Positions 46,730 to 59,440 are shown, counted from the stretch's first letter. The stretch: 64,000 nucleotides of DNA from Pictodentalium vernedei (GCA_031216915.1 CM062292.1:203071262-203135261); one strand, 5' to 3'. Translations and numbers: made by a program. The notes: a model not told the origin generated them from the sequence alone.

Positions 46730-48785
46730 AATGAAGAATATTGTTCAATTGTAAATCCAGGAAGTCTTCCTCTGATTCTCATGGTCATTGTATTTGTTGT
46801 AGTCTGTGTACTCGTACTAATTCTTGCTCAGTGTGTGCCAATTCAGATTACAAACGTTGGAGACATGCATCACGGTATATTGTTAGTGGTGAGACGTCCA
46901 TGCCGATCCTCTCTCCACAGGGTCACTCTAGTTTTTTCAGTCTCTTTTTGAGTGGAACAAGAACAGGGTGATGTCTTCAAAAGTGTGCTTCCGTCGTCGC
47001 AATAATGAGCTAGTGGCAAAGTGCTCAAAGTATGCGGCAAGTGCCTAAGAGGTCCCACGTAGGATCGACGGTCACTTGTCGCCCGCTGGCTCCCCAGTGA
47101 AGCAATCATTCACGAAATGTTTGTGACACCGGGTTCGTCCGTTGCGGTCCAGGAGAGGAGAATGGGTGTTGCGAGCACTGTAATCTCGAATCATGCACAC
47201 CTGGCGATGACGGATCGGAGGATGGAACTGAGGAAGCCAGTCAGTCCGGTAGCTAGCTCGTCCAGGCCTACCCTGACCGCGAGCAAGAGAGGCCCCCCTC
47301 TCTCTTACAACAACATCTGGGCCGAGATGTTGTTGTATGTAACGTTCGTTAGTCAGAGCATACGTCTACTCCTGCTCGGGACTCTCCGTCGCATAGACAC
47401 GGCTTGTCTTTTGGCTTCCTCATCCTCACGTCCGCACACACGACCGCACATTGGCTATGTGACCGCAGATATCCAGCCTGCTTCACCAACCAGGGTGTCC
47501 ATGTCGACCAGGTCATGCCATCTGCTAGCCAAGGACACAAGGCCTTTCCAGTTGGGACGTTCGCATGTCACAGGTATGCAGGAATTAACGTCCCAGGAGC
47601 TTCCAGCGGCTAAATTACGTAAGACTGCGGCTCCACCGGCCTCCGTGACGGACTTGCTATCACAGATAGCTCAATTCCTCACAGCATCCCAGCAGCTATC
47701 AGAAACTTTTTCAGTAAAGAAACTGTCTGACCAAGCTGGATCGGTTCGCTCCCCGGCAGAATCAGTAAGGGACGACCGAGACTCTTGTGTGGTCCAGGTG
47801 GATGGAAAAAGGGAATCAGCACCACTGAAATTTTCCCTTTTCGAATAACTTTAGGTGGCTGTAGATTTCATCCGGCATCACCTTTTAGAAGTTGTTTCTC
47901 CGGACCAAAATGCTGCGTTATCTGATAAGAAACTGAAAGCATCACTAGACACAGACTTTTTCGGCCGCATTAGGGACACTGTCATTGAGTTTCCGACCCA
48001 GTCCAGAAATGTCACAGACATTTGAACTTTTGAATGACGCTATATTCAAAGCTAGCCTCTAAGACTGGCAAATCCGGTTTCTTATCGCCTAGCGCTATAC
48101 AGCTGCCTTTCATCAATGCTAGACATAGATTTGAAGCAGCAGGACAAGGCATGCCAAGAGTTCCTCTGCGTTTGGAAGACTAGGCTGAAGACATGGAATT
48201 GTCATTGCCGGTGTCCATGTCTGTCAACCCCAGTATACTGGAGACGACAATCTCGTCTAATAGAATTAATTTAGACGCATTATCTCATGCAGATCACCTT
48301 ACCAGAGCTTTATCACTACGTCTCGAAGGGAAAGAATTCCAGGATGTGAACTTCCTTAAGAGTTCTTTCGAGGGCTATAGCATATTCTACGTATAACTCC
48401 GCCCTTTCAGTGGCAATATGGAGTTATTCAGACGTGATGCTGCCCCGGCTGCATCCACAAGAGTGGATAGTAAGGTGAAAAAACTCTCTTCCAGTCGCTC
48501 CGGTCTCAGGAGAGCTTCTCTTCGACGTTAAGCTTTCTACAATCTATAATCAGATTACTAAGAAAAGCTTCGGATTCTCTGCTTTTAATTCCACTTTGAA
48601 AAAGTCGGACTCAGCAGGGAGGAGTAAGGCAGGTACTTCGGGGGCGAATACGTCCAAAGGAAGTTCCTATAGAGGATTGAAGAAAGCCTCTAAGTCTTAC
48701 TCCGAAGATGGTCAGAATAGCGACTTACATAGGGGTCGTAATGCGGGCCGAGATATCCGGTCAGATGCCCCTAGGTCGACTGGGT
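46730..48785 (+). pseudogene. DIRS copy 4 gag
   Basis: The start corresponds to the copy 3 Cys/His cluster (NCKSRKSSSDSHGHCICC, then SCSVC), with a one-base deletion just after the ATG. The longest frame, 47117-47848 (243 codons), is serine/arginine-rich and ends KRESAPLKFSLFE. A later part (48193-48396, 48596-48787) ends in a basic Ser/Gly/Arg tail before the reverse transcriptase. Structural protein by position; broken by several frameshifts. Confidence 0.72.
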
Positions 48786-50600
48786 GAGGTGCGGGTCATG
48801 GAGGACGTGGTTTCTCCTTCCGCAATCCTCGCAGGTCCAGGAGGTGATGGTCTAAACCTCTATTGCATTCCAGTAGGCGGAAGGCTGTCGAGATTCTTAA
48901 CCAATTGGTTGTCAATTATGGACAACCCATGGGTGCAAGGGCTTATTTCCGAAGGTCTAAACTGTCCTTCAAGGAAAAACCTTCGATAACTCGAAGTACA
49001 CGCTGATCTCAGCTTCCGTTAAACTTTCAGAAGAGAGATTCGCTTTTATCAGAAGTTCTATCTCTCCTGGACAGGAACTATAGACTTCGTAGAAAACCAG
49101 GAATCTCCAGTTTTCTGCAGCCACCTGTTCCTGGTTCCAAGATCAGACGGCTTGTTTCGTCCAGTTATAGATCTGAGCTGGATAAACAAGCTGATCGTGG
49201 CTCCAAAATTTTATATGGAGACCATCTGATCGGGCAGAGCGAGCACTCGAGTGAATGATTATGCTGTGAGCATAGATCTCAAGGATGCGTACTTTTACGT
49301 CATGGTACATCCGACGTTTAGAAAGTACCTTTGCTTTGCTGTTCCAGGAGTTGTTTTCAGTTCCGAGCAATGATGCTCTGGTCTGAACCTAGCGCTCTGG
49401 GCCTTCTCTCGAATAATGATCTCGGTAATGACTTATTTCCGAGCTCATTCGTATGTGCTAACGTCGGCCTACTAGGACGACATTCTTCAGGGTTACGGCA
49501 GCAAGTTAACGCTTCAGAATGATGTTCAGAATCTGCTTCAATTGCTCCGACATCTCGGTTTCATAGTAAACAAAAAGAAGTCGGATCTAGTGCCGTCCAA
49601 ATCATTCACCCACGTGGGAATGAGCTTAGAGACGCACAACAATCTCGTTCGTTTGCCGTTAACCAGAGCGATATTAGTCAGTTGTTACACTCGCTTTTGT
49701 CTTCACTCAGATATAGTAACAGCGAGAGAATTCATGAGACAGACAGGTTTGTGCGGACCTGCTGCAGATCTTATTCCGATGTAGCGGCTACACACTCGTC
49801 CACGCCACATATATTTTATCTCAGAATTGGAGTGTGAAGACTCATTCACTTGATTCGACCATCGTCTTGTCGAATCAAGTGAAACGAGATTCATACTGGG
49901 GCAGATATTCAGTGGTTAACTCAAGGAGTACCACTGCAACTGTCGGATCCGAGTTTTACGATAATGACGGATGTGAGTCAAACAGGTTGGGGCGCAACTC
50001 TGAGCCCATCCGATTTGAGATGCCAGGGTCTTTGGGATCCGCAGTTCCTAAACAAGCACATAAACATCAAGAGATGATGTCAATATGGCTTGCGCTACGT
50101 CAATGAAGGAACATTCTTCAGAATTCGCATTTCCAAATTCTGTGCGACAATTCGACAGTAGTAGCGTTCATTCGGAACTAGGGAGGCACTCATTCCATTC
50201 CATTATTCAATTTAACGGAAAGGATCCTTCTGTTTGTCCTAGAGTATCAAGTTCTTCTATCGGTCCGTCATATACCAGGTCGTCTGAACGTTCTAGCAGA
50301 CTTCCTTTCTCGGGAAGGTTGCATGTTGCCGTCAGAATGGACTCTCAACAAACGAGTATTCAATCAGATTTGCTACCAATGGGATCGTCCAATGATAGAC
50401 TTATTTGCGACGCATCTCAACAATCAGTTGCAGACGTATGTGTCGCCATGCCCAGATCCTCGAGCGTTTGCAGTAGACGCTTTCTCGATCTCTTGGGACG
50501 GAATGATAGGATACGCGTATCCTCCAGCTTCTTTATTCAGCAGATATTGCTAAAAATCAAGCAATCTCACTGAAAGATTCTGTTGGTAGCATCTCTGTCA
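48786..50600 (+). pseudogene. DIRS copy 4 reverse transcriptase/RNase H
   Basis: The N-terminal reverse transcriptase segment PVGGRLSRFLTNWLSI is at about 48870. The first catalytic Asp box reads AVSIDLKDAYFYVMV at about 49263. The YLDD box near 49474 reads Y-stop-DD (TAC TAG GAC GAC), killing the enzyme. RNase H and the IPGRL-like segment follow (50100-50320). The tail DAFSISWDGMIGYAYPP is at 50477 on. Several frameshifts. Confidence 0.8.
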
Positions 50601-51778
50601 CCCCAGAGACCATGGATAAATCTACTCAGGTGTCTGTTGTGGGACATTCTGCAGAAGCTTCCTCCACGGGAGGACCTTCTTTCGCAGGGGAAATCGTGCA
50701 CACTGCATCACAACCCGCAAGGTCTCAACCTTCACGTATTTCCGTTGTGCGGTCCTTCTTGCACGGCAAGCATTTTACAGGATGAGTAGTTGGAGGACCT
50801 CCTCTTCGCTAAATTATGCCGCTAAGTGGAAGGTTTTCTATAGGTGGTGTAGGGATCATTCTATTGATATTTATGATCCTTCCATTCCAGATATTGCTAA
50901 TTTTCTGGTTTACTTGTTTGACGAGATCAAACTGCAGCCAATAACCATTAAGGGTTATAGGTCTATGCTATCGGATACCTATGCTCATTATGATAGGTTA
51001 CAGATTGGATCTAATGTCTCTTTATCTAAGTTAGTCAAAACTTTTCGATAGATAGACCTAGAACCCTTAGGTTAATTCCTAAGTGGAATTTAGCTTGGGT
51101 TCTTCTGAAGCTAAAAGAAGCACTATTTGAGCCACTTGATACTTTGGACTTCAAATTCTTATCTTATAAGACAGCTTTTCCTTCAGCCTTCTCTTCTGCC
51201 AGAAGAGTTAGTGAGCTTCATGCACTATCGGTCGATGATTCTCACTATCGTAGTGTTGGTAATACTATTCCTTTAACTACTAATGTTGGATTTTTGGCTG
51301 AGAATCAGACTCCTAATAAGTATCCGGAACCTATTGTTATAAAGGCTCTTCCGTTTTCAGATGGTCATTGGCCTTTGCTCTGCCCAGTTAGAGCCATACG
51401 CATTTACTAACGTAGATCTAAATTTATCAGAAAGGGACGTAAGCGTTTCTTTCTGTCTCTTCTGCCTAATAGAAAGGACATTACAGTCCATTCTATTGCA
51501 AAGTGGATTCAATTAACTATCCGTACTGCTTATGAAAAATTATCTTCAACTCAGCAGTCTGTGCTTAAGTTTTGGTGCATGAAGTAAAAGCGCTGTCTAC
51601 ATCTTGGGCTTATGCTAATAGTATTGCTATTACTGATCTGATGAAGGCTGCATATTGGTCTCAGCCTTCCTCGTTCACAAATTTTTATCTTAGAAATATT
51701 GAGTCCGTTTCTGGCGACCTACGTTGTTTGGTCCGTTATCTGTTGCTCAGAATGTCGTCCACTAAACAGTTGCAACTA
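50583..51778 (+). pseudogene. DIRS copy 4 tyrosine recombinase
   Basis: Aligns with the intact copy 1 gene along its whole length but is cut into frames 50782-51051, 51144-51410 and 51572-51781. The first catalytic Arg (SARRVSEL) and Tyr (FTNFYLRN) remain. The HxxR box reads HEVK, so one catalytic Arg is changed to Lys. Inactive. Confidence 0.82.
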
Positions 51779-51993
51779 TAGTTATGCAGGCTTTCTGTTC
51801 CGGTAGTGACTCTGTCCTGCTGCCCTCTTCATTCTGGGGTATTTGACCCAGAGCAAGGGGAAGGTGGGGGATGGTGTTACCTTATATCACCTGCTTTATA
51901 GTGAAAAGCAAGGGAATACCTCCTCTGGAGTCAGTAATTCCGTGTCTGTGCTGGGATAGTTTTAAAGTGTAAAGCTAATGTCTATCTCATTTA

Positions 51994-52689
51994 CATGGGC
52001 ACAGATCTCTTTCAAAAAAGGGGGGGGGGACGGATAGATGCCAAAGGCATCTGCAGCGAGTACCCCATGCACGAGCCGGCATAGGGGGGTTTGGGGTTCT
52101 CCCCCAAGAAAATTTTTAGTTGCGCTATCAAATGGTGCATTCTGGTGGCCTCTGGGGTATAATTTCTCGTAATTTTTTAGTAGAAAAAAATATGTTTTTC
52201 AACAGCCTGTTATAATTTTGTCAAATTGCTGAACCATAATTGTTGCCGCTTTACCGGGCGTTCCCTATTAGATTAACACAATTCAATTGTGTGGTGGATT
52301 TCAGACCCTATTCACGGAAAATACCAAACAAGGGGATTTCGCTGTTCCAACGTGAAGTTATTCAAGCTAAAATTAGACTGTGCACATGGAGTGTATGACG
52401 TCAGAAGTGGGTTGACTGGTGCAAATGAGTCATTCATACAAAGTTGACCCACAATGGGCTAACAAGCGATTCGCGCGTGTTCTGAGTCTCCACATCTCAG
52501 AATTATTCAAACAAAATTGATGAGAGGGTGCGACAGTGGGGAAGCATAGTGCGGGACATGTCATACCATTCCCCTAGTGGTGGTGGGGGGGGGGGGGAGA
52601 CATGGCATACCATGCCCCCCCCCCCCCCCCCCCTTGATGAGATCTGGGGGGACACGTCTCCCCCATCCCCCCCATGATCTGCGCCCATG
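51994..52689. mobile_element. hAT-like MITE in DIRS copy 4 (TSD CTCATTTA)
   Basis: Ends CATGGGCACAGATC and (inverted) CATGGGCGCAGATC are flanked by a perfect 8-bp duplication CTCATTTA (51986-51993 and 52690-52697). Internal G- and C-runs (52020, 52585, 52615). DIRS copies 1-3 are uninterrupted here. Confidence 0.88.
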
Positions 52690-53059
52690 CTCATTTATGT
52701 AATATTTTTAAAGTGTAGCTTGGTGTGAAGCATTTGTATATGTCACGTGTCATGCGAGTGCTAATATACATATATAAATGAGTATAAAGAGTCTCATTCT
52801 CTGGACTATCTTTATTTATTGGCTTTCCTTTAAAAAGATTAGTATAATGGGTTATACTGGATGTTAATAGAGATCATTTATGTTATTGTGCTCAATTACG
52901 GAATGGCATTGTGTCTTTCTTTTTTGATACAAACAAGAAAGATACATGTAAAACCTATTCTCCTCTTCTCCTTGAGGGTTAATTCTGTTTACATGTAATT
53001 GAGCCTATTGGATTTTCCTCTATGTCCTAGGCCCTCCAGCCTTTTTTCTATTCAGCTAA

Positions 53060-53141
53060 GTCTGGGTCATTGGTACAGTATAAAAATGTTAAAAAATTTA
53101 TAGCAATTTATATATTTTTTATACTTACCAATGACCCAGAC
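53060..53141 (+). repeat. ICR of DIRS copy 4
   Basis: Same structure as copy 1, with GTT at 53098-53100. The right terminal repeat follows to 53444. Confidence 0.85.
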
Positions 53142-53491
53142 GGGGATGGCCCTCCCATGAGTTGGGAACTCATACCTCCCCGCTGATTACATAATGCTTA
53201 CCAGGCACTGGTGGTAAGAATGAGGATTTGGCTCCAATTTCACACTTCCTTGACTCTGGGCATGCTCAGTGGATAAAAGTATGGAGGACCACATAGGATA
53301 TCTATTTTTTGGATTTTGATGCAAATTGTGGGGATTGGGGGGGGGGGGGGCAAAATTTGTGTTTGGCCCTAGAATTTAGGAGTTAGCACCAGCTAAGTCA
53401 TTGGTAAGTATAAAAAATATATAAATCACTATAAATTTTTCAACTTTTTTGAACTACTTAATTTGTAAATTACCATTGGGTAAAGGCTTAA

Positions 53492-53995
53492 GAGAGATAT
53501 TTCTCTTATCCTTTATTTACTAATGTATTCTCTTGCTTCATAGTTTATTACTTGCACAGTAATTGTGTTCATAATGTCTGGTATTTTTTTCAGCTTTGGA
53601 TATTTTCTCTGACTTTGTTTAAAATTCCATCTGGTTTCAGACATTTCATATCACATCTACAGCCGTTTATTGGTCCTTAGGCATCATATTTTGATGTATA
53701 TTATATATTTTCTGCCTCACTTAAGTACATTATGCTTTTAGTAAGGTGTTGACCACATTCAGCATCTTAAGCTATACCCAGATGTCCAGGGCTTTATAGC
53801 CACTTAGTATTCAAACACCTTTGTTCATTCCAAACATAAATTTCTTTTTATTTCCTGAACTAACTGGCAATCACGCATTGAGGTTTGCTTAAAAAAGGTT
53901 TTATTATATCTCTCAATTTTGACTGTATTTTGCATTTTGTTTTTCTTGTTCCCCAAATTTGTGCATCCGCCGAAGTTTGGAAAAAATGAAAACTT
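53492..53995. other. Possible leader of DIRS copy 5, no gene
   Basis: T-rich sequence upstream of the gag start of copy 5. No terminal repeat matching copies 1-4 was seen. Confidence 0.35.
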
Positions 53996-55259
53996 TTTGC
54001 TCAGATTGTTTTACCATGAAGTCAAACAGTGATAATCATTCATCTGGCTTGTCTTGTAACAGATCTAACCCACAAAATACATGTGATATTTGTGTTAAAT
54101 GGGAGTAGAAATGTTGGAATAAAGTTCAAGCATTTATTTTAAAAAATAGGCTCAAATCCAAACATACCTAAACTTTCTCCCAAAAATGTATCTCATTTTT
54201 CTTCTTCTTCTTCCATTACAGGATGTTTGTCAAAACAACAAATGGTGCATAAATCGTCTTCATGCATACGGCAGACTTAGGTTCCTTGGAGGCTGTTTCA
54301 GTTGAGGGAGAGCTGGCAGGTGCTCAGTAACAATAAGTCATCGTCAACAGCCTTGAAGTCAAGGACTGCTGCCTACTTTGACTGATGCCTACTTTGACTG
54401 ATGCCAGCTCACTGGGGCAGACCATCCTACATACGTATCGCTGCGGCAACCCTCAATACGTTCACGCAAGTGGGAGAGAGAACGTACCCTCACAGCAATT
54501 CACAGGAATTACCATTGGAATATCGAAAATTGCAAGAAACACCTTCACCACTACATTTTCTACAGCACTCAGTCTAGGGGAAATGCAAACCATGGTTCCT
54601 CAATTGGCTGCAAATGATCATAGTCTGCGTAAACATTCGTCAGGTAAAAAGTCTTGACTGTCAGAGTCATCGTTCGTCACACTAACATCATCACTATTCA
54701 GATTGCCATTCTCCACTTCAGAGGAATGAAGCTTCATCGCACATCAATGCTTATTCTTCTTCATATCATCATTCATAGAAACTTCGTCTTCCAACATTTC
54801 CATGTTCATCTTCAATGGGACATCATGATCGTCTATTGCATCCAGATTCCAAGCCAGGACAAGCTTTCAAAAAGCTTTTGAATTGCTCACATATGCGTGC
54901 TCTACACAAAGTGTGCCTTCAGAGCAATATTACTCCTCGACAACGGCTTCATATTACTTGGGTTCCAGAGCAGAATATTTGAATGACAGAGATCAAGGGT
55001 CTTTTCTTGTAGAGTCAATGAATGACAACACAACACATGGATGTGATGTTTTTCATTCAACAGTTCTTTCCAGATCTTGTTCCTTATGAGCTTCCTCTCT
55101 TACAAAACCATCATTCTCTTTGGTTCATTGTCACCAAAAATGAGGACTCTGTCGTTTCCGATTCAGTCTTTCAGGTGATAGAAGCTGTCAAGAGAATAAA
55201 TGCTATTTTTTTTTTACAGAAAGCTGATATAGCTTCCTTCTTATCACCAAAGGATTTAG

Positions 55260-58200
55260 TTTAAACAATATTTAATCAGAATAGCTTGGATGTTACATTA
55301 GTAGATAATTGAAACACTTCGTACAGAGCAATAAAATACATAATACATTAGTATACATCCTTACTAAGTTACAATTAAGTATATTGAGTTAAAATGTATG
55401 AACAGGATACGGCAGTAAGCCAAAGGCTTATTAAGTACCGTCTCCTTGCCAGAAAGAGTAATTACGAGTTTGATTGGCGGTAACAGGCTTACTACATTGT
55501 TTAAACAATGAAACATTTATACAAAATTGAATAAGGATTTATAGAATAACAAGAAGAAGTTATAGAAACAAGAGAAGAATAGATGTGTAAAGACCTGCAA
55601 AGAGTCAGCGACCTATTTGACTTCGACGGTATTACAGGTAGCTCGTAAGTGGCCAGGCTCGTGCACAAGACATACCCTGTGCTCCAAATTATCACAAGGG
55701 GAGCAATATATTATACCAATTGAGACAGCATGGAGCCCAGGTTTAGGAACACACAAAGGACGAGTGGGTAGGTGTAGTAAATCTGAGTGATTATCTCAGG
55801 TATTTCGATGACCCTCTTTGAGACTCAGCAGTGCCCCTAAGCATTACAGAATAGAGTGGACACGAGCACTTAAGGAGAATAATTAAAACGCTTACTTTGG
55901 ATGATATATTCCTGCACACATTTAAAAACTAGCTTGTTTTCCTCGTTGCCTAGTCGTTCAGATCCAAACAAAAGAATAGATAAATTGGTGATAAAGGGAA
56001 GTGTATTTATTGTTAGAGAACGTTCTCGTGTGTAGATTGGGCAATATAAGAGATAATGCTCTTCCGATTCAACTTCTCCACAAGAACAAAGGGGCGATGT
56101 AGTCAGATAGTTGGCAAACAGGTGGCTATTAAGACTGCTACACCGAAGGCGGAGCCTGCAATGGTATATTTGAGCTGCGCGAGATTGAGCTCCGACATAG
56201 TATTTTGGAGGACGTAATTTGTTACCTTTCAAGAACCTTCTAAAGTTTGCAATACTGGGGTTATTTCTTATAGCTAGAGGAATTTTATTCCATTGATATG
56301 TCGTGTCGGGGATAAAGGATGACTGATAAAGGTTTGTATTGCAGAACGGCACACGATGATTCCTTGACGTTCTGATGTTATGGCCATGGGACACAGAAGA
56401 CACCAGGGGTGGGACTTTGGCAGAAATATAGGAGGGTGTTAATTTGTGGTACATTTTAAAGAACTGAGTGAGTCTGTGATTGCGGCGACGTTCCTGAAGG
56501 GTGTCCCATTGGGTCTCAATATACAGCAAGCCTTTATTGGCACTCAATGTTGCACCTGTGACTATCCTGGCAGCGGCTATTTGTATTTTCTCTAATTCCC
56601 CGGCTTGTGCTGCCGTGCAGTTATCCCAAATACAATCAGCATATTCTAAAATAGGCCTGATATATGCAAAATATATCTTTTCAAGTACTCCACGGTCGAG
56701 TATAAACTTCTGAGATCTAAGCAAGTCAACCCGAGCCCATGCCTTTGAGCATATCAGTTCGATATGATCATTCCATGTGCAAGTTTTGTTTAATATAACA
56801 CCTAAGTGTTTATGGCTATCCACCTCTGTAATGCAGGTTCCATTGAGGTATAAATTGGGATGGGCTATAGAATTATTTTTTCTCGATATCAGCATGGCCT
56901 CAGTTTTCTGAGAATTAAATTCAACAAGCCAAGTGGCAGCCCAGTTTTCAATCATTGACAAATCACGGTTTATTAATACAGCTGCTTGGTCTGGGTTCTC
57001 AACTATGAGGTATAACGACGTATCGTCTGCAAATAGTCTAATACTGCTCATTAGGTTTTCAGTTATATCGTTTATATATATCAGAAATAAAAGAGGACCA
57101 AGTATCGAGCCCTGAGGAACTCCAGACGAGATGGTTTTCCACGAAGACTCTTCAGAAGACACTACAACCCTTTGACGACGGTCGGAAAGGTATGATTTTA
57201 AGAAGCTAAGTAGATCACCAGATATGCCTAATTTTTCGAGCTTGTGAATAAGACCAACATGCCAGACCTTATCAAATGCTTTACTGACGTCGCAAAAGAC
57301 CACTCTTACTTCTTTCCCTTCATCCAAGGCGTGACAAAACTCGTCATATATATCTGACAACTGTAGGGCAGTTGAATCACCTGGAGTGAAACCCGACTGA
57401 AATTGGCTAAGTATGTTATTATCAGTTAGAAAACGCCACAATCTCACAAATATACATTTTTCAAATAATTTGCCAACGCAACTAAGCAATGATATTGGTC
57501 GGTAGTTCGTTACTACATTAGCTGGAGACTTCTTTAATATTGGGGTCACATTAGCCTCTTTCCATAATTTAGGAAAATAGCTATTTTTCAATAAGATGTT
57601 GAATAAAGTGGTTAATGGTTCACATAATGAGGAACTGCATTCCTTAAGAAGTCGAGGACTAATCAGGTCCGGACCTGATGGTTTAGATACTTTTAAGGTT
57701 TTAATGGCAGCCAATACTTCGCTTTGCTGTAGTATTATGCTGCTGAGTGAATAGGATGGGGTGGGTGGTATGGGTGGTCGAGATGCATTAGAGTCATCCA
57801 ATGTTGAAATAGAGCAAAAGTACTCATTCAGTACTTCTGCTTTTTCGGCATTGTTTGAATAAAGTTTGTTTTGATAGTTCAAGGTGGGAATTCCTGGCGC
57901 CGTTTTGAAAATGTGGGACTTCAAAGTTTTCCACCAATCAGAGGGAGGTGTGTGCGAACATTCAAGTTTTTCTTGGACTTTGCTGATATACGCTAATTTT
58001 GCTTTTCTGACCGCTGAGACGACTTCATTGCGTTTACTTTTGTATTTTGCCCAATCTATCTCGCGACCAGAACGTTTTGCTATACGATACAGCCTTTTTC
58101 GTTGTCTTAGTAACTGTCGAATGTGATTGTGCATCCATTTCGGTTGGTTAGCCCTGATAGTGGCAGTTTTATTCGGAATGAATTTTGATGCAGTGTCGAG

Positions 58201-58763
58201 CACATAATTGGTTAGCCTAGAAACTACAGTGTCTAGGGAAGTGTCGCCAAGAGTGCATGTCCAATCTGTGTTACTGTAAGCATTATTTAAAGCTTCGTAA
58301 TTTCCTTTGGCATAAAGCCATATGCGCCTTGTAATATTTTTTACTAGTATTTGTTTTGTTTCGAATTCAACCAATACCGGACAGTGGTAGCGAGTCAAAT
58401 CCGACACCAGTGGTTCTAAGATTTCACAGCTACGCACCTGCACTGTACTGCTTATGCCGATAAGATCGAGCAACGTAGCAGACGATTCGGTGAAGCACGT
58501 TGGTCCACTCACAAGTTGACAAAGATTGAATTGTTTGCAGAGGTCGTGAAAACAGCCTCTGGGTGACCCAAGTTGGTTGTCATTGAAATCACCTGTAATA
58601 ATTAGATCGGGAATCTGTGCATCCCGTGCTTTTTCAACAGATGTAGCAATAAGGTCCCAAATATCTGGCGGACTATTGGGTGGGCGATAAAATACTCCGA
58701 GAAGTGTTGGTTTGTTTCCGGGCATTAGAAGCTCAACCCAAACACTTTCTATGTGATTCATCT
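55260..58763 (-). mobile_element. 5'-truncated CR1/L2-like LINE (13-bp TSD)
   Basis: Flanked by a perfect 13-bp duplication CCAAAGGATTTAG (55247-55259 and 58764-58776). The 3' end (at low coordinates) is AAATATTGTTTAAA, as in the full-length relative at 34577-41238. The 5' end is cut within the endonuclease. Confidence 0.92.
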
Positions 58764-58785
58764 CCAAAGGATTTAGCATTATCAT
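55870..58785 (-). CDS. LINE endonuclease (C-terminal part)-reverse transcriptase, 971 codons open
   Basis: The frame is undamaged. The first seven codons come from the flanking DIRS sequence, so the true protein began upstream and lost its N-terminus (2A motif and first third of the endonuclease). Seen: GVFYRPPNSPP (about 30-40), ITGDFNDNQ (about 63-71), NYRPISLLSC (about 427), FCDVSKAFDKVW with catalytic Asp about 499, GVPQGSILGPLLF (about 555), LFADDTSLYL with FADD about 585-588, and a C-terminal PLCSCGEVESEEHYLLYC zinc segment. The reverse transcriptase part could still fold and work; the element cannot retrotranspose alone. The lack of stops in 2.9 kb indicates a recent insertion. Confidence 0.9.
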   Translation of the reverse strand: MIMLNPLEMNHIESVWVELLMPGNKPTLLGVFYRPPNSPPDIWDLIATSVEKARDAQIPDLIITGDFNDNQLGSPRGCFHDLCKQFNLCQLVSGPTCFTESSATLLDLIGISSTVQVRSCEILEPLVSDLTRYHCPVLVEFETKQILVKNITRRIWLYAKGNYEALNNAYSNTDWTCTLGDTSLDTVVSRLTNYVLDTASKFIPNKTATIRANQPKWMHNHIRQLLRQRKRLYRIAKRSGREIDWAKYKSKRNEVVSAVRKAKLAYISKVQEKLECSHTPPSDWWKTLKSHIFKTAPGIPTLNYQNKLYSNNAEKAEVLNEYFCSISTLDDSNASRPPIPPTPSYSLSSIILQQSEVLAAIKTLKVSKPSGPDLISPRLLKECSSSLCEPLTTLFNILLKNSYFPKLWKEANVTPILKKSPANVVTNYRPISLLSCVGKLFEKCIFVRLWRFLTDNNILSQFQSGFTPGDSTALQLSDIYDEFCHALDEGKEVRVVFCDVSKAFDKVWHVGLIHKLEKLGISGDLLSFLKSYLSDRRQRVVVSSEESSWKTISSGVPQGSILGPLLFLIYINDITENLMSSIRLFADDTSLYLIVENPDQAAVLINRDLSMIENWAATWLVEFNSQKTEAMLISRKNNSIAHPNLYLNGTCITEVDSHKHLGVILNKTCTWNDHIELICSKAWARVDLLRSQKFILDRGVLEKIYFAYIRPILEYADCIWDNCTAAQAGELEKIQIAAARIVTGATLSANKGLLYIETQWDTLQERRRNHRLTQFFKMYHKLTPSYISAKVPPLVSSVSHGHNIRTSRNHRVPFCNTNLYQSSFIPDTTYQWNKIPLAIRNNPSIANFRRFLKGNKLRPPKYYVGAQSRAAQIYHCRLRLRCSSLNSHLFANYLTTSPLCSCGEVESEEHYLLYCPIYTRERSLTINTLPFITNLSILLFGSERLGNEENKLVFKCVQEYIIQSKRFNYSP

Positions 58786-59440
58786 TTAGTGAATCTAAGT
58801 TCCTCAGGACAGCTGGTCCATCCATTCAGCTACACTACTTCAGTTGGATAGAAAGTCTCACAATCTGAACATCTAGTTGCCGTCTCGGTGTTCCATTCGT
58901 ACGTCCCTTCCAGATCAAACTATTGAATCCTCTAGGGGCTTACTGGATGTTCTATCCTTTGCCAATCCCAAAAGTCATGCTCTGGATAAAAGATGTGGAT
59001 ACAGATGAATTTGAAGACATACTTTCTCCACTGAGATAGTTATCTCGCTCCATTATGGCTTCCATCCATACAGCAGCTGGTAATCTTCAGCTGGTTAGAC
59101 AAGACAATGCCTCTCTGTCAGCTTCTAACCCAGATGGAGCTCTTCAAACTTCTCTTAGAGCAGCTCCACTGATGGGGTCTTCACTCTTCAATGATCAAGT
59201 TACTTTTGTACATGAAGAAGTTACTAAACAAGCCACCAATAGCCTTAGTCTTTGTAAGATTACACCAAATTTCTCTAGTTCCAAGGAACCAAGGTATTCT
59301 GGTTCTAAGAAATCTCATCGCTCGTCACACTCAGAATCTTCAGCTCCTCACAACCAGTCCCCAATTCGCGCTAGTCAATTGAACCGGGGATGTTCACAGT
59401 TCTATAGCGACAAGTTGACTAGGAGAGAAAGTTTCTCCTA

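Larger units (their letters stand above)
45709..53444 (+). mobile_element. DIRS-like retrotransposon, copy 4 (most complete)
   Basis: Starts ATTTTTAAACTGTACC and ends TTTTTCAAC. The inverted terminal repeats are about 205 bp; the palindrome is decayed to CTGAGCATGCTCA. All parts are present in order (gag, reverse transcriptase/RNase H, recombinase, ICR), but every gene has breaks. A 696-bp hAT-like element lies in its 3' region. Confidence 0.9.
45528..53491. mobile_element. TTAA MITE, family A copy 5, split by DIRS copy 4
   Basis: Left end TTAACCCTTTACCCA at 45528, right end TTGGGTAAAGGCTTAA ending 53491. The long hairpin (about 45590-45700) has the GACCCCTCATTGGAACGAGCTC core. Its outer arms read CGAAACCATATCATGTG, unlike copies 1-3, and both arms changed together. 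DIRS copy 4 fills 45709-53444. Confidence 0.82.

Noticed and set aside
52013..52633. G- and C-runs as regulatory islands
   Set aside because: They are low-complexity parts of the hAT-like MITE and are also prone to sequencing error.
55501..55695. Minus-strand 64-codon frame in the LINE 3' UTR
   Set aside because: Lies in the 3' UTR and has no recognisable domain.
57884..58126. Plus-strand frames opposite the LINE reverse transcriptase
   Set aside because: Antisense shadows of the minus-strand coding frame.
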